Part shown: in pieces, positions 46,745 through 60,850 of the stretch
Layout: each line of letters starts with the position of its first letter
How positions within the stretch are numbered: the stretch's first letter is position 1
DNA from: Platerodrilus igneus
Lineage: Eukaryota; Arthropoda; Insecta; Coleoptera; Lycidae
NCBI GenBank assembly: GCA_036346225.1
Contig: JARFIW010000003.1
Coordinates: 6,111,501-6,175,500, forward strand
Length of the DNA: 64,000 nt
Reading direction: 5' to 3'
Program-made: the position numbers and the translations under genes
The notes under the pieces: generated by a model
Told to the model about the DNA's origin: nothing
What the model saw: only the letters and a program-made list of their open reading frames with translations
Database searches by the model: none

Positions 46745-47570
46745 TCATATTTAGACAGGTTAGAAAATTAAATAATATCAAATATTTTATCACCGGTATA
46801 AGAATTTCATAAATAATAGGTATTAAAACATGAAGATAAAAAACTCGTTTTTCATAAACATAAAAATTTAAATATTTATAGACGAAATAGTGAAAACTTG
46901 CTTAATTAATTATTCCTAAAAAAGAAAATACGTCAAATTTATATTAATTAATCTATTTAATAACGGTAGTAAAACAAATACCTATAATAATTAAATTTAA
47001 GTTTATTCCTAAAAATAAAAGATAAAATAATTTTAATTGGTAATAAACCGTTAAAACATATAATACCTATAAAATTTAAACCCAAGATTAAAATACCAGA
47101 TAAACTCTAGAATTAATATTATTTGAACACCTGCGTATTTAAATAACACATGCAAATCAATAATAATGTTTCAAAGAATCTTGAAAACTCCATAATATTA
47201 CAGAATCTAAACTGGGTATTTAATCATTGACTAAAATAATCATAATAAAAATTAAGTTGCCCAATAAGAAACGTAGAAAGAAAAGAAAATCTAAAAGAAC
47301 ATATTGTAAGCGGATTTAAGAAGTACGGGCACAATTGTTAAAAATAGATGCAAATAAGAGGTAGAAAACAATTTCTGTACAAAATCAATTAGTTTTCTCG
47401 AATTTCTCCGTGAGAAATTTTCTGAGATTTGAATGGCATAAAATTCTAAAAATGACTGACGCAGATGAAATGCATGAGAAATTCGTTAAATTACCTTTTG
47501 GGAACAACCATAACAGCTTTGCTATATATCCAATGAATAAAACAAGTCTCTAACTACGATACATGCAAAT
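46745..47570 (+). repeat. Degraded LTR copy
   Basis: It begins ATCATATTTAGACAGG (good copies: ACTCATATTTAGACCAGGG). In the stretch I compared (46745-47210), nearly all differences from LTR copies 1 and 2 are deletions of 1-3 bases, with few substitutions. Confidence 0.85.
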
Positions 47571-50019
47571 TACATACCATGTTAAGATGTTAATGAATTT
47601 AGTGCATTAAAATTTAAATTGATTTATAATTAAAATAGTTTTACGTTATGAATGCTTATTCATTTAAATATAGAAATACAGTAAATCAATATATTTTACA
47701 CTAAATTAAAAAATTAATTTATTATATTTGATGACGAAGGTAATTATATGAGTAGTATAAATTTAAATAGCTGACATACAATATGAAATATAGCATAATA
47801 TACAAAAGGTACTTCAGATATAAAATTAAATGCATATATGTTAGCTGATAAAAGAATTGTATAATACAGATTTTGTAGAAGATATTCATTGAGTAAATTT
47901 ATATTTTGAGTGAGTAAGGGTTATATAAGTATGAGAAGAGTAAATTCAAGGATAAATGAATATAGTAAATAAATAGAATAATTAAGAAGCTAGCAAGTAA
48001 GATCATGAAGAAATCAGATAAAAAGATTAAATAAATTAATTAAATTCATAAAAACAATAAATTTAGAATAAAATGTCTATATTGACAAGTAATATGAATT
48101 ACATTATACAAATGAACAAAATTATGATAAGAATTAAGTGTCAAATAAATATGATTATCAAAATTTAATTAAAATAGTTTAACAATAGTGATATTACAAA
48201 TTTAGAACAGGATAATTAAGCCGATAAGATTTTTGAAAGTAATAATGTAAATGAGACAGTAAGTAATTAGAAAAGATACAATCTAGATAATTAAAACAAC
48301 TTAAATTAAACGAGTCAATTTTAAGAGATAAATTGACATAATATGAATTTATGGGATAAAGTAATAATTAATTTGTAAAAAACAGGAAATATTTAGAAAT
48401 TAATAATATGATAAAGTTTTATAATTATAATGATAACAATATTTTATAGTGAAGTAGTATATGAATTAAAAAAATTAAAATAGTAGATAAAAAGATAATT
48501 AAATTAAAGATATAATATAAGTAATTTGATTTTTAAATGAATTCAAATCATGTGCAAATAATTCAATGAGGAAGTATAGATAGTAAACTTATCAATTAAC
48601 TATTAAAAATCTTTAAATATCAATAAATAGAAATTAGTATTTATTAAATTATTGTAGGAAGTGAAAAGATACAGTTAATAATGTATGGAAAAAGGAACGA
48701 ATTTCAAGCTACTCAAATTGACAATTTGGAACATGTTATGAGAAAATACTTATTTACTGAATAATGATATCACATTACAGAAATATTAAAGATTTACGTA
48801 CCTATAAGATTCGATATTATAGTTATGAACAAAGTTTTTAGAACCATTCAGTAAAAGATTAAGATTTTAGACGAATCAGAATAATCTCTCTAGTAAATTT
48901 AATCTCAACGTAATCAAAATTAGAGAAATGTACAATTTAGAATTATGAACAATATACATAAGTATTTAATATTAAATTTTCTTATTACTATAACTTTATA
49001 CGAAATAAGTAACAAAATAGGTAAAAAGTTTAAAATTACCAATAAGTATAACTCAATTAAAAAAATATTTCGTGGTAGAAATTTAAGTCAGAGATTATGG
49101 GTTTAAACTTAAGAGTTAATGTAATGAACGATTAAACATTTTGTTGTTAAGTTAGTAAACAGTGCAAAAATAGGATAAGAAGTCATTAAGGAGTTTGGAA
49201 AGATGAAAACATAATAAATTATTAGAAGGTTAATAAAACTCACACAATAATATATAAGATATAGATTTTAGTCAAAAATCATTTAATGTAGAAAGCAGCA
49301 TTTGAATGCAGAAGTTAAAATAGTAAAATACGTGAAACTGAATTCATTGCATAGAAATCATCGTAGAATTATAACCGCATACATTGTTTTGATATTAGTA
49401 ATGAATTACACAATTCCATTAACAAATTTAACGTACTAAGAATCTAAAAAAATACAATTTAAATGTAATCGTTTTTATTTGTAAATAAATTTATAGAATA
49501 TTAGATTAAAAAGCATATTTTTAGTCAATAATAGGTGTAATGATTTAGGAATAAACATTTATATATACGATAAAAATTAACGGGATGTATAAAAATGTTT
49601 AGCATTGGTAAAGAGAATTTTATGCATTTTGGTGAAAGTAATAAATAGTTCATATTTGTAAATGAACAATGTTTTAGAAAATAAAGTTATGTATTAGAAT
49701 AATTAGAATGGTTAAGATTTGCATAAGTGTAGAAGGTAGTTAAAATAATATTTTTATTAAGATTACAATGCTTAAAATTATTGAAATAAATATAAAGTTA
49801 TAAGTATTGTAATATTAGAATGTAAGTAATGGAGTAATTCAGTAATGTGTAATTTTGAAGTAATATTTTGCATTAAAATGAAAGTGAGATTAGAATTAGA
49901 TGAATCATGTATGAATAGTGATTTGTAAACAATTTGAAAATCTAAGGTGATGAAGATGAATTTTTTAATTTTGAAATGATTTATATTGAAATCAATAATG
50001 ATATTTGAAAGATTAGAAA
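47571..50019 (+). repeat. Degraded internal region of the LTR element
   Basis: Heavily eroded AT-rich sequence in the position expected for leader, gag, protease, RT and tail. I can place only scattered short matches, so the assignment rests on its position between two recognisable LTR blocks. Confidence 0.45.
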
Positions 50020-50990
50020 CAACTCTTAACAGAGTAAAATATATACATTTAAATAATTTTAATTAAGAATTATCATAATAAAGTTTAAAACTAATGAACA
50101 ATAATACGCGTTTCGATAAAATTTATTATATAGTCGATGCGTAGTGAAAGCTAAGTATGATTCCAAACTAAGATATTAGCTCAGTTTTTAATAATTATTT
50201 AGTACACGGTAAATCAGTGATTATAATTATATTGTTATTACTATAAAAGTAGAAATATTTTATGCTAGTTATATTATAAAATTAATTATATAACTGAAAA
50301 TCAATTTATCACGAATAAACTTGTAATTTATGTTAACAACTTTACATCACATTGGATAAATATGAGTAATAATTTAAAGATTTAAAACAGTGTATACTTC
50401 AATCGTTTAAACTGATTCATCTAGTTGAATTTTTAATAATGATTTAGTATTAAGTTACCAATTAATGCAAAAAATTGCTCAAGAAAGACCATTTGAAGCG
50501 ATTTAAGATCACTCACATTTATGATAACGATTCGATAAAAATTCTAACGAATTTCTATAGTTTTGTAGAACTGTCATAGAACTTATCAGATTTGAAACAC
50601 GTAGATTGTATACGGTACCGACACTGAGGCTATCAAGAATTTAAATTAATTATATGAACACATAATTTGTTATATCAGATGAACTGTACAACTTTAGACG
50701 TTTTGCATTAGTTTAATCGTGTACATCACGACTTAAAGATGAAACTGATTAAGTTGATTAAAATTATTAAACATTTTAGACCAACACAACTGTATTAGAA
50801 ATAATTTTCATCAACTTAATACAGTAATTTTTTCACTTCACATCGTCAAATTTATAGAAAGTACACAAAAGTAGCAAATTTGGGTAATTATTAGTTGAAC
50901 GAATGAATTTTATCTGTTAATATTATGGTTGATTACTTCTGCATTATAGGAATTAGATTAAGTTAGATTATCAGTAGGGAGATCAAATCA
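50020..50990 (+). repeat. Degraded LTR-like block
   Basis: AATAATACGCGTTTCGATAA and CGATGCGTAGTGAAAGCTAA followed by ATTCCAAAC align in order with LTR positions about 30470-30598. Confidence 0.55.
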
Positions 50991-52079
50991 GCATCACAAG
51001 TGTAGTAAATCAGAATGTGTTTATTTTACCGAGTAAACTGCTGACAGTTTCTTTCTGTTTGGATAAATTTATATTGATTTGAATATTTGTATAGAAGGAC
51101 GTTAAGGAGCAGGATAATTTCAAATGACGTTAGTCATTAGTGTGAAAATTGAAATGTAAATATCTGGAGGCAGTTAGTAAACTCAGTGTAAACTGAGGTA
51201 GAAATTAAATGTAGATGAGCTAATACCAATAATTTTCACAGACAGGTCCTTCTAATAATTGATGTATAATGTCGATTTATAGAATTCCAGAAGATTCGAA
51301 ACAGTGAATTTCAGGATCAGTAATTTAAATAGTGTTGATTTCGAATAATGGACTTATGTAAGATGCAAGTGAATTAAGTGTAAAATAGTCTTTTATTAAA
51401 TTGACAAAAATAGATTTAGGATAAATGTTAACAGATTATGTGAAGAAAGTTAATATAAATAATATTGAATACGAATAATTAATCAAGTTAAAAGTTGGAA
51501 AAGAACAGTTTTAAATTTAGTAATAGAAATTTACGGATGAGTGATATTCATAATGGATAAATTGTACCAAGGTTTTAGGATAGAAAGTAAGATAAAGAAT
51601 TATATTGAAGTAAGAAATTAGAGGAATATATGTTGAGAACAATGAAAGATAGAAGTTTATTATATAACAATGGAATGTTAATTGTATAATGGTATTAATG
51701 ACGTATATGATAAAAATATTTTTAAACATAGATATCAAACAGGTAGATTATTTCAATAGTTACGAATTTAGAGTATAGAGTGTAGAACATATTGCATCTT
51801 CAGTGATGAAATATGAATCATATGTTAATGACAGTTAGTCAGTACTTTTACTTGATGGAATACACGTCTTCGAATAATAGAGGATAATTAATTTCAGGAT
51901 TTGCGAGTTTTAGCGTAATATCAAACACTTTCATAGTTGGAACATTCAATGGCATCTGATTATAGATTGACATGAATCACATGAAATATTACAAAGTAAC
52001 ATCTAGGACAAACATAACGACATTACGAAGAACAGATAGTGACAAAGTAGCGATAAAGACAGATATGATTAAATGTAAA
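50991..52079 (+). repeat. Degraded leader and gag block
   Basis: TTTCTTTCTGTTTGGATAAA (51049) aligns with the leader at 31868. ATCTGGAGGCAGTTAGTAAA (51161) aligns with gag near 32017. At 52075 the sequence becomes clean again (AAAGGACAACCAGTGACCAA). Confidence 0.6.
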
Positions 52080-53801
52080 GGACAACCAGTGACCAAGACG
52101 GAAAACAGGATGAGACAGGATTTTAGAACGTGACAGACCACTAGATTTCTAGTGTAAATGTATACGAACATCCACGTGAATTTTTCAACAATTGAGGAGG
52201 AAGTAGAGTCCAGAAACTGAGGAAAATTATGTTTGCCAATTATTAATTTAGAAATTTTGAGAATAATGTAGAAGTATTACTTGATACAGGGGCAGAGTGC
52301 GAGTTTAATATCGGAGGAATTCGTCAGCAAAATTAGGGATAAGGTTTGTGATAGAATTATGCCTATAAAGCGTAGTCATTTAGTAGCTCCAAATAAAAAG
52401 AAGTTTGCTGTAGTAAATAGTGTTGTGGTGCTTAGGATAGATATAGGAGGTTTAAGCTGTGAACAGGAGTTTGTAATTGTACCTGGACTGAAGTTTCAGA
52501 GGCATTTTAGGTGTTGACTGTATGATGAAGTTAGGGGTTTTGATAGGATATGGAACGGAAGGTAATAAGGATTAATGATAGGGTAGTGCCATGGAAAAGG
52601 GCAGTTATGAAAGTCACAGAGGATGACACGGGGTTTAGTAATTAATGTAGATAGAGGTAGAGGATGATGAAGTAAAACAGATCAACACAATAAGATGTCC
52701 AGATGGATAGGATAGTAGAGGTTCAAGCTTTAGTACAAAACATGCAGAATTAGTGGAGGTTTAGAAGCAACAGCAGCATATCGGGAGCAGGTTTGAAGGC
52801 AGAATTAAGTAATAGATGCACGTAAAATTAACCAATGGACCAAACGCAATTCCATTGTCCACCATCCATGGACACACTTTTGACGAGATTAATTGGCAAG
52901 TTTGTTTTAATAAAGTAGATTTAAGGAATTCATTCTGGCGGATTCCATTACACGAAAAATTCTAGAAGGTACGTAGGATTTTCCATAGAGGAAAAATCGA
53001 TAATTGTAAAGTAGTATCGTTTGGTTTGTCGGCAGAAAGGAAACAATAATAAATGAGAAACAGACATGTAGTAGGGACTGAGGAAGAAGCAATATTTAAG
53101 AGTCAGGATAATAGGGATGATAAAGTTTATTGTAATGTGAGATAATAGGGATGATAAGTATAGATATAAAGGAGGAGAAATAGGGATGAAGAGTATTAGG
53201 ATGGTGAGAAGAAATACTTGGAGGGTCAAGAAGAGAGTTAGATTCAAATAAATTGATGAACAAAGGATAGAGATAGGTGTATATAGAAGAGTAGAAGTAG
53301 GTGTTTATAGAAAATAAAGCTAGGTATAGGATAAATATGGGAGATAATTAGAAATAGTTTTAGGATGAGAATAAAGAGTAAATGTAGGAAGAAAAGAAGA
53401 TAGGTTAAGTATAGATATTTCTTATAAGATTAGTGGAGAGTTAGGAATAGAGTAAGAGTAGGATAGGTATATAGGATTAGGTAGGGGGAAGTGAAGTATA
53501 GTGAAGATTAGTTAAAAGTTAGGAATAGGATAGGTAGATAGGATGTATATAGGATTAGATGGATGATGTAGAGAATGAAGTTAGGGATAATTTCAGTTTA
53601 TAGAATGAGGTGAGAGTTAGGAATAGGATAGGGATATAGGATAGGTGTAAATATTTTTTTAGATTGAGAAACAAAGTAGGTAAGTTAGATAGATAAGGTA
53701 TGAGAGAGATAGGCAATTTTTAAAGTAATTTTTATTGTCTAAATGCTTTATAATTTGAAGTCAAATAAGTGGGATTATTATGTATTCAAAATAGGGGAAA
53801 A
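52080..53801 (+). mobile_element. Well-preserved internal region, copy 3 (protease, RT stub, tail)
   Basis: Colinear with 33280-33687 joined to 41634-42930, with no gap at the join. This shows what the uninterrupted element looks like there. The protease frame (52281-52517) keeps SLISEEFVSKIRDKVCDRIM and reaches EFVIVPGLKFQ, but an extra T in the D-T-G region and other single-base insertions break it. The RT stub is frameshifted. The C-poor tail and polypurine tract follow. Compared with copies 1 and 2, most differences are single-base insertions. Confidence 0.88.
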
Positions 53802-55222
53802 TACTCATATTTAGACCAGCGGTAGAAAATTAAATAATCACATCAAATAATTATTAATCACCGTAGTATAAGGAATTTCATTAAATAATACGCGTTATTA
53901 AAACCATGAAGCAGTAAATAAACTCGGTTGTTTCAGTAAAAATAAGAAATTTAAATTATTTATAAGACGAAGCAGTAGTGAAAAGCTCTGCGTGTAATGT
54001 AATTATTCCTAAACAATAGAGAAATTACGTGCAAAGTTTATATTAATTAACTCTATTTAAGTAACCGGTAGTAAAACAAAGTGTACCTATAATAATTAAT
54101 ATTTAAGTTGTATTCGCTAAAAATGAAAAGGATAGAAATCAATTTTAATTGGAGTTAATTAAACCGTTAATAACATATAATACCTATAGAAACTTGTAAA
54201 ATCCCAAGATTAAAATACCACGGATTAAAGCTCTTGAGAATTAATATTATGTTGAACACCTGCGTAGTTTAAATAACACATTCGGCGTAAATTTTGCAGT
54301 ATAATTAATGTTTCAAAGAATCTTGTGGAAAACGTCGCATAATAGTTACGAGAATTGCTAAAGCTGGGTATTTCACACTCCATGTGGACTAAAATTAATC
54401 GATAATAGAAGAATATCAAGTTGCACCAATAAGAACACGGTAGAGAAGGAAAATGAAAATGCGTCAAGCAAAGACACATATTGTAGAAGGCGGATTTAAG
54501 CAACGTCACGGGGGTCACAATTGGTTAAAATAGGATGCAAATATCAGAGGTAGAACAACAATTTCTGTACAAAATCAATTAGTTTTATCTCGGACATGCT
54601 TGCGTGCCGTGTGGAAATTTTCTGAGATTTGAATGGGGCGAGTGTAAAATTCGTAAATATCGACGCGTGAGCGACAGACTGGGAACATGGCATGAGAAAT
54701 TCGTTAGAGATTACCCGTTTTGGGGAACAGACCGATAGATCAGGCTTTTTGCTATATATACCGAGATGAATATAAACAAGCTCTCTTAGACTTTTGACGA
54801 TTCGATAGCAGTTAAAAGCTCGTACATACGCGACTTGATTAAAGATGGTAAACCGTGCATTTTAGTTTGATTAAATAATTTAAAGTTTGCTAGTATATTT
54901 TAGTGATTCAAAATAGCTTGTTAAATTTACGTGCTAACATGAATGTACTTCAGTGCACTTAGATACAAGGTAATAAAATTTAGTTTCACTGTACCAATCA
55001 GCAAAATTTAAACGACTGAATGTATACACATAAGTTAGTGCAGTTTTGGCGTATATTTGGTGATCATGAAGCTATGAATTCTTTGCGATTTTTCGGGGTG
55101 TTAATAATTAAATGGTTCAAATACGTGTCTGGATCCATGAAACAAGGGTCTATGATAAACTACAGATGAGTTTCCGAAAAGGGCCAGTACCTGCAGATAA
55201 TGAGAAGATTCACAGCATTTCT
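53802..55222 (+). mobile_element. LTR copy 3
   Basis: 1421 bp, longest of the three good LTRs because of many one-base insertions (such as CCAGCGGTAG for CCAGGGTAG). It is followed by TGGCGACC, the primer-binding site. Quality collapses at about 55243. Confidence 0.9.
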
Positions 55223-55242
55223 TGGCGACCTAAACGTGAGGG

Positions 55243-57869
55243 CTGATTACTAAATTGTTGATTTTAGGTACAGTAACTGGACTATGTAGAGTAAGTTTTT
55301 GTTTGGATGATATAGATGATTTTAGGTGTTGATAGTGTAATATGGAATGTGTTAATGATGTCAGGAGTTCATCAAGTTTGGAAGTACGAGTGATTAGAAT
55401 ATATGAATTGAAGAGTTGATTATGTTAGTAAAGATTCAAGGAGAATAGATGATAATATACGTAAGTATATTAGTAAATTGTATGAAAAGAATGAGTTAAG
55501 AGGTAAGAAGTATAATTTAAGAGATTCAGTAGAGTAATACATTAACAAATTAGAAAGTACCGATGAAATACGAATTTAAAGATTTTAATAAATAATGTTG
55601 AAAAATATGATTAAGAGATATTATACATCATGCAGAATTTTATAAATCTAGAGAAATGGAATTTGACAAATAGGTATATAAAATGATATAATAAATGTTC
55701 ATTGAAGTAAATGGAATTAATTTACAATGAGGAAAAGATGTGTATGATAAAACAATAATGAATTTAGGATAACAGGATATAATAGGCATGTAGAATTTAA
55801 GATAGTAGTGATTAAATATGAATATTAAGTATAAAAGGATGGTTAAATGGAATTGATATTTCATGTAGGAATAATGGAATAAATGAATGTATATAGTTGA
55901 GTAGATTAAACATAAGTAATTTTTATATTATAGAAATTAGGTTTGAATGATTGATAATATGAATAGATAAATGAATACAATAAGTATATGAGTAAATAAT
56001 TAAGAATTGGTAAATTAGTGAATAGAATGTAAATATAAGTATAAATTATGTATGTGAATATTTAGTAAATTTATGGATAGATTAAATGATGGAATAGATA
56101 ATTTTGATAAGAGATTATAAGGAAATTTAGTTTAGATTAGTAATAGTTAATAGATCAAGTATATGATAGGATTAATAATTAACAATGAGGAATAGATGAA
56201 TAGAATAAGTTATATGTATATTAGTAATGTATATTTAGAAGTATAGGATAATTACAATATAGTAAGTATATATATTTTAATATACAAATAGGTTAGATTA
56301 GGAAGTATAGATATAGAATTTTAGTGTAAAAATTTATTAAATATTAGTTATTTAAAGAAGCAAATGATATTTGAACTTAAATAGAAATTTTATATTTGAA
56401 GTAGAAGTATATTAAAATAGAATAATATTTAATAGGGTACACATACTAATGTAACAAAATAGTTATAAACATGTTAATAAAATCTTGTTATAAGAATTAA
56501 TTAAATGAATAGATATTATAAACGAATTGTACAGTAAAAATCTAGTAATTTTAATAAATTCGAAACTATAAAGAAACGTCAATTGAATTAAACCCATTTG
56601 TACTAGTAAAATGTATAAATTAATTATAATTATTTTAATTAGGATTAACTAAAATGAGGTAAAATAATTTTATTTTAGGATTTAATTTAGAAATCTTTAT
56701 AACTTAAATTAAAATATTGATTAAGCAAGATTTAAATTAATATTAAATGATTCTAGCAAAATTAAAGATTTGTTGAAAACTACTATTAAAATACTTATAA
56801 ATTAATATTCAATATATCAAAATTTTGGTATATATAATTTATTATCAAACGATAATTAGTTTTAAATTAAATCAATATATAATGTAACTGAATGCATAAG
56901 TTAAGAATTGCAATTACTAAAAGTTTTATATTAAAGAATTAAAGAAATAAAAGATATATAAGTAGTATGAAGGACAATGTTAGAATAAGAAAATTAAGTA
57001 ATACAATTTAAGGATCAAATCAATAGAGTACAATAATAGTTAGACAAAAAATTCCGTACGAAATTAGTTTAAATCTTACAAAAATGAGAATTTGGGTGAA
57101 CTGCAAAAATTGAGAGAAAACTGTAATTGACGTTAGAACGAATAGACACATATGATTAACACTTGTTAGATAACTCTTTAGCTAATAACTATTAAGTTTA
57201 GTTAAATACCACATAATTTTAAAATTAACATTGATTATAATTACAAAATTTAAAAGTTAATATATTGATAAAATATTATTAAAAGTATTAATATTGTTTT
57301 CAATATAAAACAATATTATAAAATTAGATTATTAGAAAGACTAAATTTAGAATACAATGATAAAAATATAGTTTGATTTATTGTGAAAATTGGAGACAAT
57401 TATATTAACAGATAGAAATAGGATAAACGTAGTTATGAGAAAGATAATACTTTGAGATCAATAGATGAATCATATTAATAAAGTTCAAAAGCAAGTATCC
57501 AATAGCTAGTACAGAATAAAGATAAATGTATAGATTACAAATAGAAAAACACATAGTAAAATTTATAAATAATAGTTTAAATTTCAACAAATAAAGAATT
57601 CAGAATGATAATTATCAATAATTTCTGAAAATTAGTTGAGTAAAGATTTAAATATTTAGAAGATAGGTAATATGTAGTTATGATAATGAATATAGTTGAA
57701 GATTGTAAAAATTAAATGATAAGGAAATAGTAGAATGATAAAGATAGATGATGAATAGGATTAATAAGTGATGAGAAACTAGAGAGTAGAAAAGAGTATA
57801 GGATTAGAAGTAGGAAAGAAATATTTTGGAATAGAAAAAAGAGTTATGATAGATAATGAGAATAGAATG
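55243..57869 (+). repeat. Degraded internal region of the LTR element
   Basis: AT-rich, with no usable frame. It lies where leader, gag, protease, RT and tail of the next unit should be. Alignment to the good copies is weak and scattered. Confidence 0.45.
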
Positions 57870-58720
57870 TGAATATTTAAACTTATTAATCAATAAAAGT
57901 GGAGAATTAACAGTTAATGTAAAATAATATTTACGAAAGTAGAATTAAAAATACTATACAAACGATTTAAATACGTTAAGAATGGAATTAAAATAAGTTA
58001 TAAGAACATAGAAATAACTCGATATAAATATTAGAAGTAAGATTAGTAGAATGAAGAAGTAGAACTTATATAATGTAATTACGACTAAAGAGAATTTCAA
58101 ATCATTAATAACTATTTAATTACAATTTAAAATTAAGACTATTAAATACATATATTTTAAGTTGTATCTGTAAAATAGAAATTAAAATCAATTTAATTGA
58201 TACATAAAGTTAATAAATATAATCACTATGTAAATCCAGATTAAATATACACGATTAAATCTGAAATAATTTAATTGAACACGACTATTTTAAAAACATG
58301 GTTAAAATCATAAGAATTATGAAGAAATTTGTGAAAACTAGATGAATAAGTACAGAATTATGCTAAAAGTTACAATACATGATAAAAACAAGTCAATAGA
58401 AATGTCAACATAAAATACCTTAGGAAAGTAAGGAAACCAAGAAAGATCAATACAAGAATTCAGAAGAGAATTTAGAACATATGACACATGGTTAAATCAA
58501 TGATGAATACAGAAATAAAATTGTTTATAATATTAAAGTTTATTCAAACGTGCGAATTAACATAAGTTTACATAGTGAACAGAATTTACGAAGACGGTAC
58601 AAACTGATAAATTGCAATGAATTCTGAATAACGATATCAGAAGACAAGAATCATTAGCAGTACAGACCGATGTATAACTAGAAACTTCGTAAACTTTACA
58701 GAACAATGGATGTTACAAGC
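57870..58720 (+). repeat. Degraded LTR-like block
   Basis: AAATTAAAATCAATTTAATT, then a run through AATATAATCACTATG and ACACGATTAAATCTGA, aligns in order with LTR positions about 30715-30815. GTACAGACCGATG (58660) aligns with GAACAGACCGATAG. Confidence 0.55.
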
Positions 58721-60110
58721 TCGAATAGAGAACATGATAGTATATTAACAATGGAACTAGGATTTAGACAATTATTGAAATTTGCACTAATTTTAATGAG
58801 AAAACTAGGATTTTCAGATAATGAATACTTAGGATAGATAAGTATAGAATATCATTGATATTCAATTAATTTAGGAAATGATTAGCACATAAATTGAAAA
58901 TAATATTTAATTATAGTAGAATTTTGAAAATGAAATTTATTCGAGGTATCATTTAAATTTAGAATTTAGCATAAATTAATGTCATTAAGAATTAGCTATA
59001 AATATGTCAATAAAATAGTTAGCTGATTAAATAGATGATAGATTAAGAGTTTTACTGTATTAGTTCAATTAGTGTAAAGTAATATTTCAATTTAAATTTT
59101 AAGTACATACGTGAATTTATGATAGATTAGGTTAGTCTGAAGAATTAGGGTAAATTAACGGAAGTTTAATAATATGTAGAGCATGAACGAGGGACATTAT
59201 AAAAGAAGTGAACATAATAGGTAAGTATAGAAGATGAAGTAAGATAACAAATAATTAAGTATTAGATGACAATCATGTCAATGAGTTATGATGGAGTAAG
59301 AATAAAAGCAAATTAGATCAGATAGCAAAGAGAATGAAGTTAAATGAGACAATAATTAGAGTCACAATTACAAATGAGACATAACATGAGAAATTCAATT
59401 TTAAGTAATTAAATTCATTTGAGGAATTTGATAGTAAGAAATAGAATAAGATTTCATACAGGCGAATATTCAAAAACATGAATTTAGATAGATCGTGTTT
59501 CAAGAAAAATATAATGAGATACGAATTTGTGTAGGATGAAATAGAGCAAATTAAGTATCAGATAAAGAATGATAATTTATGTAGTAAGATGATAATTATT
59601 GCAAATAGGATAGATAATAAATAGTGATGAAGAAGAATAGTTTGAAAGGAAAATGATGTTTAGAAAATAAAGTATAGTAAAAGGATAATATAGATATAGA
59701 AGATGAGAGAATTAAGAAATGAGTAGTATGAAATTGGAACTTAGACATAGTTTAGGATAAATAAAGAAGAGTAGGAAAGGAAGTAGTTAAGTATAGGTAA
59801 TAAGTTAGTGAGAATTAAAAGTAGATGTAGGATAGGATAGAATAGGATAGTGAAGTTAAGTAGATAGGATCATATATAGATGTATTGGATGGTAGATAAT
59901 AGTATAGGATAGGATAATAGTGTATGAATAAGTGTAATTAGTAATGAATGGGTAATAATAGGATAATATGTATATTATGATATAGAGTAAGTAAATATTT
60001 AGTGTAATAGGAATTTAGATTAGAAAGTAGGAAATTATATGATATGTAGAATGTTATAGGAAGATATATATCGTAAAATATTTACGTTGAATAGAGAGAA
60101 ATCTAAGATA
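58721..60110 (+). repeat. Last degraded internal region and array end
   Basis: Eroded gag-like sequence, then a C-poor GGATAGGATAG-type stretch (about 59800-60060) matching the element tail. Base composition returns to normal by about 60110-60190. I do not see a final LTR. Confidence 0.5.
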
Positions 60111-60295
60111 TTACGGTTATTAAACTGAACTAATAACATATGCATGGGGGCATAAGGATATAGGTTAAGTTGTTTATATTTTATTGTGTATATATAGTAT
60201 GTAAGTTAGTTATAAGCATATCTACCCTCCCCATCCTTAAAATTTCCTTTGTTCCCGGCGGCATGTGTTTACCTCCACGTGGTGTCGTTGGACGG

Positions 60296-60326
60296 TAAAA
60301 CATATTGTTAACAACAATATGTTTTA
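60296..60326. repeat. Perfect 14-bp inverted repeat with 3-nt loop
   Basis: TAAAACATATTGTT at 60296-60309 is followed by AAC and then its exact reverse complement at 60313-60326. No terminator or element end is apparent nearby. Confidence 0.85.
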
Positions 60327-60850
60327 TTGACTGAAAACACGTCTCCTCTTTTTACATTAATCTCATTTTGTTACAGGTCTATTTAAACAACCTATTAATT
60401 TCTTTTTGTTACAGATTAAACTTTCGGCTACACACAGGAAATAATGCTATACTTTGTAAAAATTGTAATAGTTTATTAAACTGTAAATTGGATAAATAAA
60501 TTATTAAACTTTTGTGTTCTTAATTTTGTGTTGGTTAAAGCATATACCTTGGGTAGCGAAAAGGTTTTAAAAATGGAGTTAAATATATACGAGCAAAAGA
60601 GCTTAAAGTATAACTTTGCAGGGCGTGGTCCGATTTCAAATCTGTTTGCAGATTCGAATTCTGCGTAAAATTCTAAGCTAACAAGATGTATCGCATGACT
60701 AAAAAAATTTATGCGGACGGTTAGAAATCGGTCTTGGTAAGAAATCTTAAAATTGGGGTAGCTCCTTAGGGATGGTGCAATCTGAAAAATTCTTAGAGAT
60801 TCGGGTAGCTGAGAAAATTCTATTGTTAATTGATACCAAACAAGATAGGT

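Noticed and set aside
30390..60110. CRISPR-like or bacterial repeat array
   Set aside because: The repeated unit is several kilobases with gag, protease and RT; there are no short direct repeats with spacers.
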